Shown: in pieces, positions 22,967 to 34,285 of the stretch
How the letters are laid out: each line of letters starts with the position of its first letter
Numbering within the stretch: the stretch's first letter is position 1
NCBI GenBank assembly: GCA_022578605.1
Contig: MU394054.1
Coordinates: forward strand, 622,945 to 686,944
DNA from: Camillea tinctor
Lineage: Eukaryota > Ascomycota > Sordariomycetes > Xylariales > Xylariaceae
Direction: 5' to 3'
DNA: 64,000 nt
Translations under genes and position numbers: made by a program
The notes under the pieces: generated by a model
What the model was told of the DNA's origin: nothing
Databases searched by the model: none
What the model saw: the letters and a program-made list of their open reading frames with translations, nothing else

Positions 22967-23482
22967 ATGAAGCCCACTACCCTCATCCTCTTCCTTGCCG
23001 CGCGCCTAACCAGCGTGCTCAGCAGTCCCACCTCTGCATCCAACCTCATCTCTTTACCCAACTCAGCCCCTATAATCGACCCCTACTCCGACGACATCGA
23101 CTGCGGCAACCTCGGCTACGTGAACAAGTCCGTACTCCCCGCCGGCATCGACCCGAGCAAGGTCCGCACGTGCCTCGAGCACCCGCTCTCGGTCGAGTTC
23201 CGCGACATGTCACCCAGGGGCGAGTCCTCCTCCTCCGCCCCGCCGTTCGCGGAGCGTGCCTGCTACACCGGTGCCGACGAGGTCGGCTGCACGAGAGGGT
23301 ACTGTTGGAAGAAGTGCGGGGATCGAGAGAGCGGCGAGTGGTGCTGGACCGCGGAGGACGGCGGCTTTGGTAAGTGGCGCTCGTGCGACGACGCGCCGTG
23401 CTCGCGTGATGATTACTGCTCGGAAAAGGACACTAGTGTCCCGTGGTCTCTACCGTGTGGTTCCTGCGGGTGCGGCTGTTGA
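22967..23482 (+). CDS. Small secreted cysteine-rich protein (effector-like)
   Basis: The product has 171 residues. An N-terminal signal peptide (MKPTTLILFLAARLTSVLS, cleavage near residue 19) is followed by a Ser/Pro stretch and a mature domain with 14 cysteines. The densest part is ACYTGADEVGC then RGYCWKKCG and GEWCWTAEDGGFGKW, and the protein ends CGSCGCGC. I recall the GC-x2-GYCWK-x-CG pattern from small secreted ascomycete proteins but cannot tie it to a named family. An upstream in-frame Met at 22919 would put 16 residues before the signal peptide; the 22967 ATG is preferred because it starts directly at the signal sequence and has an A-rich context. The coding sequence is GC-rich inside an AT-rich gene-poor stretch. 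It is likely secreted and disulfide-bonded; a role in interaction with a host or with other microbes is only a possibility. No toxicity is implied. Confidence 0.82.
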   Translation: MKPTTLILFLAARLTSVLSSPTSASNLISLPNSAPIIDPYSDDIDCGNLGYVNKSVLPAGIDPSKVRTCLEHPLSVEFRDMSPRGESSSSAPPFAERACYTGADEVGCTRGYCWKKCGDRESGEWCWTAEDGGFGKWRSCDDAPCSRDDYCSEKDTSVPWSLPCGSCGCGC

Positions 23483-23889
23483 TGGGTGGCAAGAAGGGTG
23501 AGATGGGTGATCTGTATCTTTGGGTGAAGTTGAGAAGAGGGTGGTAGACATCGGGGTGAGAAGTACAAACTGACACTGGATGAGAGGAGCCTGGTGGATG
23601 GAGTTGAGAGTTCTTACTTCATATTGAGAGTTGAGATTGATTCTCCTATTCATATGCTCGTTTGACTATGACCTAGGCGTATTTATATCAAGATTAAGAG
23701 TGTAGAGTTTGTCAGCTAGCCATAAATACATAAGAACCAGACTATCGCCGTAAAAGCTTTCAGCTAACTTCTCTTTAAGGCTATATGTGAGGTAAGTGTG
23801 CTAGACATGAGATATATGGTAGTTCGTGCCTCCTAAGGAAACGAACAGAGTATTCGATGTACAGCTAATAGTATCACAAGTAGTCGTGG

Positions 23890-23952
23890 TTGCAATCTAA
23901 CGTACAACAGCACTGTGATCACCTAAGTTCTTGCTAAGATCCTCGTGACACT
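23890..23952 (-). repeat. Dispersed repeat, copy B
   Basis: The minus strand begins GTCACGAGGATCTTAGCAAG, followed by AACTTAGGTGATCAC and GTGCTGTTGTACG. It aligns with copies A and C, most closely with C over its first 35 bases, and then diverges. It lies 12 bases from a 19-bp palindrome. Confidence 0.5.
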
Positions 23953-23964
23953 ACATTCAACATC

Positions 23965-23983
23965 GGCTAGGAGGCTCCTAGCC
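23965..23983. repeat. 19-bp perfect palindrome
   Basis: Arms GGCTAGGAG and CTCCTAGCC flank a single central G, next to repeat copy B. It could mark the end of an old mobile element. Confidence 0.65.
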
Positions 23984-25524
23984 TAACTGTGTGATTTGCA
24001 ACAACGATATTGCCTACTCCCTTTGATGATGAAATTATTTATTGTACATACGCTAAATTTATAAGCATATCACGAAAAAAGGCATGTACGGCAAAGAACA
24101 TGCTGCAATCTTATGTCCTAAAGATATACGATAGCAACCACAACATGCCGTGTATAGTGAGTTGTTATTCCATATAGTATTCTTGCGGCGTTCATCGTAT
24201 TAGTTGCTTCACGGTAGATAAAACGTGCTCCATTTTTTGGTCCAGCTGCCGAGAGACGATGCAACATCTATATTATTACTTAGTGAGTAGTCTTCCATAC
24301 TTGCATACGAAGCTGCCGGTCCGGAGGATCATTGCTCCCCTTCTGACACCTTCATTTGATCGTAGTATCTAGTTGTTTACCTCCTTAACTGATTACTTAA
24401 GACCCAGGGGTGCTTGACATTAGCGTTTTCACAACCCTGCGCGGAGCCCGCTCCGAAATCACTAGTGTAAAAGTCTAGAACAGCGGGAAGAGCGGACAGT
24501 AGGCACTTATTAGTTACCGGCACCCTGACGCGTCTTGCATGATAACATAACAACCACTTGAGGTCGACTGCTAGGTATATCTTTCCCTGAAAGCAAGTTG
24601 TTCTGAAATCTACGGAATCTTCAGCTGTTTCAAAATGGCATGTCCATTCATTATAACAAGATGATTTGAAAAGGGGCATGTAACCTTTTGCCAATAGTCA
24701 TGACGTTCGCCCCTTAGAACTATTTAAATTTATATCATCCTATGCTAAACTGCAAATGTGAAAGCTAGGTAGGTATGTACATACAATTCATAGTAACGTA
24801 GTAGAACTTGGCCTACGTGAGCTTCGTGAACACGCACCGAGCATTGAGGGGATTGATTACCTTTGTTTGAAAGAGCGCGATACATTGCAACGCATAGCAA
24901 TCACGTTAAACCAGAAGTAGACATAGTATCGGGCAGCAATGTTATTGACTCCAAACTTGTTCTCTTGCGGGACAAGTTATATAATTCCCCGTCAATGATC
25001 AACCCACTAAGCTAGCTCGAAGCCAACTGCCACTAGGTAAAGTTCCCCGTTAAAGAATCTAGTCATTGTTGGAGATGCGCTAATAGAAATTTGCCCTGTG
25101 AGGCTTCTTATATCCAGCAATACATGTATGAAGGCAGCGAGCTGAGAAACTATAGTTGTCCAGATAGCGTTTAGACATTTGCTTATACCTAGGAAGTAAG
25201 AAATTAGTTGACTACCTAAGTAGCCGCTGGCATGAAATATCCGTGCGTGGTGGATGACAATCTGCGTAATTCGATCTCGGTCGTCACCGAGAGAAACCTG
25301 CCTTGACAGGGTGACATAAGCCTTAGGAATGGAGTCTGGGTCCCAGAGCTGTTCGTGATCTGTCTATATTATGTGGGTTATTCATCTCATATGCTGGGCG
25401 GGGACACACTGTATGGGGAACAGATGGATGGGGATGGAGTTCATCAGTATGTCGATACCTACCCATATAACTGCGATCCAATCGGCAGGTAATCACTCGT
25501 CTTTGTCTTGTTTATATACCTAGG

Positions 25525-25548
25525 TATATATATATATATATATATATA
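25525..25548. repeat. (TA)12 microsatellite
   Basis: Twelve perfect TA units run on directly from a TACCTAGGTA palindrome (25517-25526). Confidence 0.9.
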
Positions 25549-27052
25549 GAATACTATATAATATCATCTATTACTTTGGAGATAAGATCCAGCGATATAC
25601 TATGTATGGCAAGATGTGTTAAGATTTCATCAAAGCAGCATTATGCAGGAAATTAAAGGTCTCACGCAGTGGATCTGGGGGAAGACCATAGTATCGAGAG
25701 TTGCATCTTATGACCGACAGCTTGCATGTTAACTACTGATCCTCCTCGTATCTTGGTAGAACCGTTATTGTCAACTTCAGTGTTCCGTATTCCGTATAAG
25801 AGTTGTATTACGGAGCTTGATCGACCTAAGATTCTACTAAATGGAACAAGTCACAGGGGGCAGATTGATGTATAGGCTTTTGCGTGTCTAATGTAGACAT
25901 GGGACGGTTATGACTTGGCATTAGCGCTCAAGCATCCACGAAACACAACCGATCTTTTTTTAATAGGGAGCGGTGGAGGGAGACTTGGCTTAGGAGCACA
26001 TTTCCCAAGAACTGTGCAGTATCTCCACCCTGCGGGTTGCTGCGGATGGTTTCAATAACATCATTGAGACTCCGGAGACTTTGTACGTAGGTTGAACTTC
26101 GTATTGAGATAGCCTTAACTATCTAGTTCCCGTTGCAAATAAAAAAGAACGTTAGAGTACCAACGTATGGCGAATTCCATTCTATCGACATTATGAATTA
26201 CATTATAGAGTTGTAGTCAGTTGAGAAACTAGACTCTTTAGGTATATTTGCTGAAGCTGTGAATAGACATGATGTGATTCATGTCTGGTTCATTTTCATA
26301 AGCGAGATCCCCAACTCGGCATTACATGCCTCCCTGTCTCTCCTCCTCTACGGACTGCCGGTTGACAATTGATAGCATCGGCATGTAACCTTCTTTTTTT
26401 GGAACCAACAGCTCTTCATGCGAATTTCGGGTATCCATGACGAATCTTGTGTGTATGCCTCCCACCATCATGGTTCAATTTCGATGACCTCCACAACGTC
26501 ATGCTGGCTGGTTCATGATATAGATGTATTTGAGAATTAGACGAGAATGTGCCCGTGCAGTTGTGAAAGGGCCATTGACAAGGGTAGCCAAACAGTGCCA
26601 GAGAGTTGCATCGACCAAAGTTAGTGTAGCAATATTAGTACTTAGTCAAAATAGGAATAGTACCTTATTCGTTCGTTCACCCTTGTGCATAGTATACGTG
26701 CGTTATACCAACGCTATAGGAGACTGTGGTGGATCGGGATGACATGTCAACTATCACCACGGGTTTTCTACTTTCCATAAATGCGTAGATTCTCCTGGAA
26801 TTAGTTGAGATATGCTACCTATGCACTATTCAGCTCTGCATATGAATCTATAAGGAGGTCGGCATTATGTATTCTGTATCTCTATTATGCAAACTACTAA
26901 TTATTAACATAGAAAACAACTTTGGTAAATGAAAAAAGTTCAGCTGAACCAGCACTCCAAACCTCACTAAGTCCTAGCGCGATCCATTCGCACAAGAAAT
27001 ATCTGTAGCCACGATATCCACCATGTCAATACGCTAGCTACGTAGAAGCCCT

Positions 27053-28991
27053 CTATGCCTCGATTCTCTCTAGGCTAATTTCCATTCCATTTGGTCTCAA
27101 CGCGAATCCCGGGTTCTCGATAGTGAAGGGCTTCTCGGACTTCAGGAACCGGAAGCGGCGGATTAAGTCGACTAACATAATCTTTATCTCTGTGATGGCA
27201 TAACTCTTCCCGATGCACATGCGTGGGCCGTTAGAGAAGGCTTCAAAAGCATACGGAGAGCTCTGGTCGGGGGTGAGTCTGTTCCAGCGCGTGGGGTCAT
27301 GCACGGTTGCGTCCTCGCCCCAGATTGTCGGGTTGAGCATGGGCACAGCGGGGACGATGTCGAAGATCGTGCCTTTGGGTACGAAAACGCCATCGATGGT
27401 CAAGTCGGCGCCTGCTTGGCGATGGTGGGACGTTGCTACGTGGTAATTTGTGTTAGTGATTGATTGACAAGTTGAAGGATTACCGAAATAGCAGGATGAT
27501 TGGCTTACACGGGGCGTAGATACGGAGAGTTTCCCTGACGAAGTTGTTCAGATATGGGAGAGCGTCAATATCGGAAAAATCAAATTCTGGTTTGCTGGAA
27601 GCCAGCTCATTGATTTCATTGCGAAGCTTGTCCTGAATGTCGTGGTTCTCCGCCATCGTGTACACAGACCAAGAAATTGTATCAGCACTCGTTGCATGTC
27701 CGGCAGCCATGAATTGGAGCAGCTGTGATAGATCGTTAGGACTAGAATGATGCAAGACAAAATAGAATAGGGAGAGTTCAGGTTTCACTCACATGTCCCA
27801 AGAAGTTATCCATATGGATACCTTCGGCAGGCCCGCCAGGCATGCTCTCCTCAACGATGTAGCTTAGAAGATCCCGAGAATCCTTCTTCATGGTCTCGAA
27901 TTTGCCAGAGCTATGTGCTTTCTCGGCTTGTCCATATCGCTCCCTAATCAACTTAGACAGGATGTCCCTTAACCAACGAGTAGCAAAGGCAAACTCGCGA
28001 TTTGCCTCCACGGGAAGCCAACGGGTAGGCACATAGGCATTAGCAAAGAAAAGAATTTTCCCAATCAAACTTTGCGAGAAGATAATCTCGTAGGCGTCAT
28101 GGAAAGTATACTCATTCTCCCTTTTCGCCTTTGCCTTTTCGTTACCTGGGGCTTTGTTGACCGTCTTCAAGTGGGCGAGTTCAGCTCCTAGAATGGTGAC
28201 GCCAATGACATCCAGGGTAGTCTTGTTGAAAACTTCGGTGCAGTCGATAATTCCTTTACATCCATTTTCCTTGCCAACATCAATAGCTTCATCGAGGACG
28301 GAGTTAAGCTCTTTCGACTTAGCTTGGAACACGGGCTCAAGCTTTCGAACGTTGGGTGCTGAAAATACACCAGCTAGCATCTTGCGGTGGAGACGGTGCT
28401 CATCATCCTCGAGAGAGAGGACCCCCTTTCCAGTGATTTCCACCATCATCTTCCGCCATCGATCCGGCTTGTGAAACGAGTAGCAATGGGTTTGTAGGAC
28501 ATCTTTGAAGGAGTTGAGACTGTTGCACACCTTGGATCTATTGTTAATAGCTGATCGATAACTGATCAAAGGGAGGAATAGCAGCTTGCCACTTACCAAA
28601 ACCTCATTGTTCGCAAAGGTGAGATACCTAATAACTGGTGCATCCGGGAACTCTCTCATCCATTTGACGTACAGCTCCTCGGGTGACTTGGCCTTGATGA
28701 AGTTGATGGCCTGGCCAAAGAAGAAGTGGTTATCCTAAGACAGTCAACAGAGGTGATCGTCATATGGTCGTCCATATAGTTGGGAATTACCTTTGGGCCG
28801 GGTAGATGACGAAAGGGGGAAAAGTAGCGATGGTAGAGAAATATACGGTAATACTTGACTCCCAAATACTGAATCAGAAAAAGGCCAAGAATTGCTTTCG
28901 TTGCACTGTGATCAGGCAGGACTGAGCCGAGAATGGCGTTAGTCGCCAGCCATTCGGCAACAGACACGGCGGCGCACGCATATACATCCAT
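27053..28991 (-). CDS. Cytochrome P450 monooxygenase
   Basis: Five exons, 28991-28791, 28734-28597, 28530-27793, 27722-27509 and 27435-27053, give 557 residues; the introns are 56, 66, 70 and 73 nt. Visible P450 parts: an N-terminal hydrophobic anchor (ILGLFLIQYLGVKYY), the hinge HLPGPK (62-67), an I-helix FMAAGHATSADT (363-374), the K-helix E423-T-L-R426, a PERF-like DPTRW, and the heme loop F497-S-N-G-P-R-M-C504-I-G506 with the thiolate Cys504. It is a microsomal fungal class II enzyme by layout; its substrate and CYP family cannot be told. Oddity: the usual acidic residue before the I-helix Thr is Ala369. The second intron (28531-28596) is 66 nt without an in-frame stop, and its removal is chosen to restore the NEVLVCNSLNSFKDVLQTHC strand. 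The gene is divergent from the rhodopsin-domain gene at 30386, about 1.4 kb away. Confidence 0.92.
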
Positions 28992-30385
28992 ATCAGCAGA
29001 CTGTTCAGCTACACATCTGAGCTGTACGCAATAGTATTAAAGAACTGGTCGCGGGGGATATGACTCCGTTTAGGATGAAGACCTTCCCAAAGCAACGGAT
29101 AGCTCACAGGGACACGAAGTTGCTTGGAAATGGTTACTAGGCATGGTAGTCATAGTAGGGAAGTCTATTTATTAGGGGAAAAAAAGAGAGAAGGCCGATC
29201 GTATGTAGGCTGGCAAGTTTGGTTACATGGTAGCATCACCAACAAGAGACTATAGAATCTAGCCGACATACTGACCATGTAGGTGTTAATTTCCTAAGAT
29301 ACCAAGTACCAGAGTAGAATTAGTTATGGGGAATGAATCGTAAAACATAGAATACATATCGACCCAAGGAGATCTAGGCCGGGTCTCTAGGATTATGGAA
29401 AGACTCTTCGTAGCATATCGCCAGACCAAGATTGCTTTACTACTTACTCTATACATGGTGTAGATGCTGTGCTAGGTTAGCAACATCGAGTTGAGTCCGT
29501 CGTATGCTTGGCAAAGCCCCGAACCAAAAAGACCAGCGAAGGGGACCCAATGAGAGATTGTCTATTGCTTGCCCCCAGACTGATCGAAGCCCCACCATAT
29601 TTTACTGACCGGTCTAGGTGCCCATAAAATGATCCTCCGGAAGCATACGCCGAGAGGTAAAACGGTACTAAAGAGGGGAAAGGGGACTTATACTAATGCT
29701 CGTACCGTATTGTGATCTTCTACATCCAAATAGCTGGGAGTCAGCGTCACATACAACTAATTGAGTGGGGAGAACTTACGAAACGGCTGAAGCAAATCAT
29801 GACGACCTTAGCCAAGCAGACTAATAACACCAAGTACTATTAAGACGCAAAAACCGTTCTGCAGCCCCTGTCCCGTAAACTATGTTTTTTCTTCCCGCAA
29901 TGGTCTTGGCTCTCTTTTATAGACTTGCCAGGGGGAGGCTCTAGGATGTTATGTGATAGGAATACATGTATTACCCGTGCCACAGGTTCATGATTGGTAT
30001 CATCCATACTGACCGTGGTTCAGACACCGTTAGGAAATTCTGGAAAAGAAGCCCATGTAACATTATCATGTACGGCAAGGGGACCTAGAAAATCAGCACG
30101 CCAGGGTCCGGCAGCCAAGGTGAGAAAAAAGGTAACGAAAAAGGCATGTCTACAAAAAGTGCTAGGAGAGAAGGGCTTCCCCTGAACCGTGGGGCGGAGT
30201 TGGATCCGACGGGGAGAGAGAGACATACATATTATAGATATGCCTACCCTAGACTATTGTTGCGCATCTGAGAGCATTGAGATATATAACACTCTTTCAA
30301 AAACCCATACTCCCTCCCTATCCCAGCGCACAGGCAACTCGCTTCGAGCTCAGGATTAAGGTCAACAATATACCCTGAAGGCAAG
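28992..30385. other. Shared intergenic region of the divergent P450 and rhodopsin-domain genes
   Basis: 1.4 kb holding both upstream regions. No supported gene. A TATATAA element (30283-30289) lies about 100 bases before the plus-strand gene. Confidence 0.6.
30283..30289 (+). promoter_or_regulatory. TATA-like element of the rhodopsin-domain gene
   Basis: TATATAA lies 97 bases upstream of the ATG at 30386, a normal distance for a fungal core promoter with a short 5' UTR. Confidence 0.4.
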
Positions 30386-31560
30386 ATGGTTGAACGGGTC
30401 CATCCGACAGGTTTGGCAGCTATTACGATTGGGTTCACCATAGCCCTTGGGATAGTTACCACCGTTGTTGTAGGGTTTCGACTCTGGTTCCGATACTGGC
30501 TGCGAACCACGCGTATAGAACGCAAGGCATGGGGCGTAGATGATTGGCTGTGCAGCTTTGGCTTGGTACGTTATAACCTCCTTCCATTCTATAAAACTTC
30601 ATAGGCTCATCATGGTAAACTAATGCGACATGGTTGCTTGTATAGTTGTCATTCATCGCTGCTTGCGGCTTCACCATTGCAGCCGCTTATTATGGCCTCG
30701 GCACACACGATTCCTTGCTCACCCCTGAGCAGAAATCGCTCTCCCTCATGTTTATCTTCTTCTTCCAGCTATGCGAAGCGGCCTTTACAATTCTCGTCAA
30801 GTCGTCGATTGCGATCTTCTTGCTGCGTATTGTAACGCAGAAGCGATACCGATATCCTCTGTGGTTTGTCATCATTGCTACAATTATAGGATGTGTAGTC
30901 CCGGGTGTTGTGGTTATCACGCTCTGTCAGCCTCTTTCAGCTCAATGGGACCCTTCGGCCGGCACCTGTGGTGACTACACTATTATCATCAACCTCAGCT
31001 ATGCTGTTTCGGTCATCACGGTAGTGACTGACTGGGTCTGCGCCATTCTGCCCTGCATCATGATCAAGTCTCTCAACATCTTGACACATCAGAAGATTCC
31101 TCTGATGATAACTCTGAGTTTGGGTATCCTGGCTAGTGCAGCAAGTATAGGACGTATGCCCTATCTACAATACTACGACACTGCAAGAGAGGACCGAATT
31201 TGTAAGTCTTAATTCCTCGTTATTCTAATACCAATTAGCTCTACCGCATGCTAACTGCGTTTCTTTATAGGGGGTTCGGCAAACATTCTACTGTGGTGCA
31301 TTGTTGAGGGTGCCCTTGCCTTCATCGCCGGTTCGCTTCCACCGGTTCGTAAAGCGCCAGCGCTGCTGTTTCGAGGGGAAAAGGCCAAGAACTCTCACGG
31401 GACGCAGTCCAACATGGAACTGGAAGACCAATCGCAGTTACGATCACGAAATACGAAACTCTCGCGACAGGATGTTGAGCCTACCGCTTATTATGGGGAT
31501 AGTCAACATTCCCTCCTGGACGAACAGAAGGGTTGTCAGGTGGAAGTCAAGTCGGTATGA
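30386..31560 (+). CDS. Fungal rhodopsin-domain integral membrane protein
   Basis: Three exons, 30386-30565, 30646-31201 and 31271-31560, give 341 residues; the introns are 80 and 69 nt with GTACGT/TATAG and GTAAGT/TATAG ends. Seven hydrophobic helices fit the plant-pathogen-type fungal rhodopsin-domain family (PF20684-like): helix 1 at TIGFTIALGIVTTVVVGFRL, then the family motif WGVDDW (50-55), further helices including SSIAIFLLRIV, IIATIIGCVVPGVVVITLCQ and AVSVITVVTDWVCAILP, and the last one at NILLWCIVEGALAFIAG. A Cys-containing loop (SAQWDPSAGTCGDY) and a polar, charged C-terminal tail are also typical. The second splice creates Trp in DRIWGSANILL, a conserved spot. The function of this very large family is mostly unknown; members often sit in secondary-metabolite clusters. 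The C-terminal tail lacks membrane segments and is probably cytosolic. Confidence 0.88.
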
Positions 31561-34285
31561 TTATATAAAAGATTTAAATATCTTCTGGGGCACTGGCCCC
31601 TCGGTTGTATTAAGGGATACGGAAAAGTTAACGAATAGATATAATAGACCACATAGTGAGCTATCACCAAAGAAACAAATGGGATAATTTATCGGTCAAC
31701 CTGTAAGGCTACCCGTTAATTAGTTTTTTTTTTATCTAGCGAACAGCGGTCCAGAGCATAGACACCGGATATTTGCTATGGATTTCTATAGGTTTGAGGA
31801 CTTACTGCCTTGTATTTTTATTGTATTATGAAAACAGTCAAGTCTATTCTAAAAGAGGAAGCACAGGAGTTTGTACAAAAATACTATATTATATCTACAA
31901 CGAGATCTATATTCGTGTGACTACTGCCCCCCCTTTTTAATTTTACTCATTTAAAATCGTGATAATAGACTCTATCTCACTTTACAAACACCAGGTGTTA
32001 AAAATGCAGACAGTAGTGTTGCTCCAAGCATATAGTCGACTACTAGTCGGGTTTCTAGAGATATGGCTCGAATACCAAAACTTTATTCTCGTCAGGGATG
32101 GGCAGTCGATATACCCCTGAGAAGAATGCTAACCGTTTCTCCATTATGTAGAGCCATATATATCGAGTGTCTGTCTCAATTGATTATTTATCTATTCTTG
32201 GCTGCTGGTGTAGGAGACACTCGAACAACTGATTTATCACTTACCAACCTCTCATTAACCAAAGAAGATAAAGGGGAAGAAAGGGGGGAGAACGGGTCGA
32301 GAATTGAAGGCTTCCGATTCTCACCATCGCCAAGAAGTCACTCCCTACCATAAAGGTCAAATGGCTTTCTCAAAGTCAACAAATTCTTTTTCGAGAACGC
32401 ATCGGGCGCATCTGAGGGGAAATATATTACCAGGCAGCCGGGGACCCAGGGGTTTCGAGCTCTGCATATACCCCTGTTTCTGCAGCGTATGTACCTGCAT
32501 CTCAACACTACGACTACAACCCAAGTCCCAAGCGAGGGATTGCGGGGGTAATCCGGCAAAATTCAGCACAGTTTCGAACGGATACAGAACAATGAGATCC
32601 TGGCTTCATGCACGCCCGGACTTTTCTTCCGATAGATGAGAACTACGCGGAAAGTCTTCGGCATCTATCATAGGCTCGGACGTTAATTTTTTTGTCTGCA
32701 CCCAAGTGTGCTCAAAAGAGGGACAACATTATCCCATGTTGGTATATGAAGATACTCGAGGTTGAATTAGTATATCAGGAGATACAATGTTAGATATTCG
32801 ACGGCGGAAACACGGTTTCTATTTCTTGGAGATAAGAGAAGGGGGCGAAGAAAGATTAGTTTAAGAGATAGCACTGTATATTCTGATGTATCATACGTTC
32901 AAAGTTCGAAGCGAATAGCAGGCAAGGTTTACGTTAATCCTTCGGGGGGGAGGAAATAAACGAGGAGGATCTTAACACACAAAATACTATACACAAGATA
33001 TGACTATCCAAGCAGGAGGCTTACTATACTATGCTATACTAACCGAGTAATGAGTATAGGATTTGACATGTAATCTATACCTTCATTAAGGCCTTCCCGG
33101 TCAGCTGGGAACCCCAGACCCCAAACCCAAAAACATAGAGTTGCGCGTGCCATACGAGTACCCCGTGGTCATTATAAGCGAATAAATCTATGCGATATAG
33201 TTGAAATTCATAAAAAGGGTGCGTAACATCCGTAATTTATATCACATATTTCTAATGCGAGCTATGCATTTCCGCCGCCGCAGACATGGTTCAGACACCA
33301 ATGTAGTCTAGATACGGACGACCCCGTCCTCGTGAGAAAGCTAATCTGGAACTCTAGATGCTTTCTTCAGGGGTTAGGTTACTTACTATTAAGCCATTGC
33401 CATGGATATTGAGCGCGGTTCTGGGGAGATATCATTATCGTCTGTTCCCATGTTCTTGTTTAGACAAACATTCGCCGCCTTCTCCATCTAAGAGCTCGGG
33501 ACCGACAAAAAAACTCATTCGTTTCAACCTGCTGAGGTCCTTATAGCTACTTTCTTCGCTTTAAGACTCGAGCTAAGTTGGAAGATTTGATTATTTAGTG
33601 ACCGGCAACATATGATATGAAACGGAATAGAGAGAGCCGTTATTCAAATTGATAATCGGAATCGAGGGTTTTCACAGCTTCTACAAATGGATTAAGTTCT
33701 AAAGGGCAATTACCTTATGCTTTCATCCCGCGTCAAAAGCCATGAAGTATCTAAAAAAAAAACCGATATTATTATCTTTGTAAGTACAAGGGAACCCCCC
33801 TCGGCTACTATTCCAACTTTGATAGTAAACCTCGTCTACTCCTAGATTCCAATGGTATCTTTCGCCTCTCCGGAAACAAGGAGGATCCGCAATAAAATTA
33901 TAGTTAAAAACATCATTTCAGAAGCGATGTGATATATAAGTATCCCCTTAGGACGCTTTTAATAGGAACGCTGTTTTCCTTCCCACCAAACCCCTCTGAG
34001 TCTCCTGCGCGTCAAACGTTGATGCTCGATGGATCGCAAGATTCCGAAGTTGTTGCTGTGCTCGCGGATTATAGCCCGCGCTACTGCTTTCAGTGTTTCG
34101 GTGGGTGAGAGAACCTGTTCTATTCTACATCGGAGATCAGGGCGCATGCTTCCATTCGAGACCTATTACTTTCAAGGTCTCCGAGGCACATATCCCCAGC
34201 CCGGTGATGATACGCTGCTTTTTCGCATCAGTGGCTACGACTCCTTTATAAGTACTGCGGTTATTCGTACTCAGGGGTTCATATC
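31561..34285. other. AT-rich intergenic region
   Basis: Convergent 3' flanks of the rhodopsin-domain gene and the SGNH hydrolase. A-runs, T-runs and many stops in all frames; short frames such as 32063-32353 and 34029-34358 show no domain. No gene supported. Confidence 0.5.

Larger units (their letters stand above)
23483..27052. other. AT-rich gene desert downstream of the secreted protein
   Basis: No supported gene. It contains repeat copy B (23890-23952), a 19-bp palindrome (23965-23983), TACCTAGGTA at 25517-25526 and a (TA)12 run. Short frames at 24377-24694 and 26524-26742 show no coding features. Confidence 0.5.
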
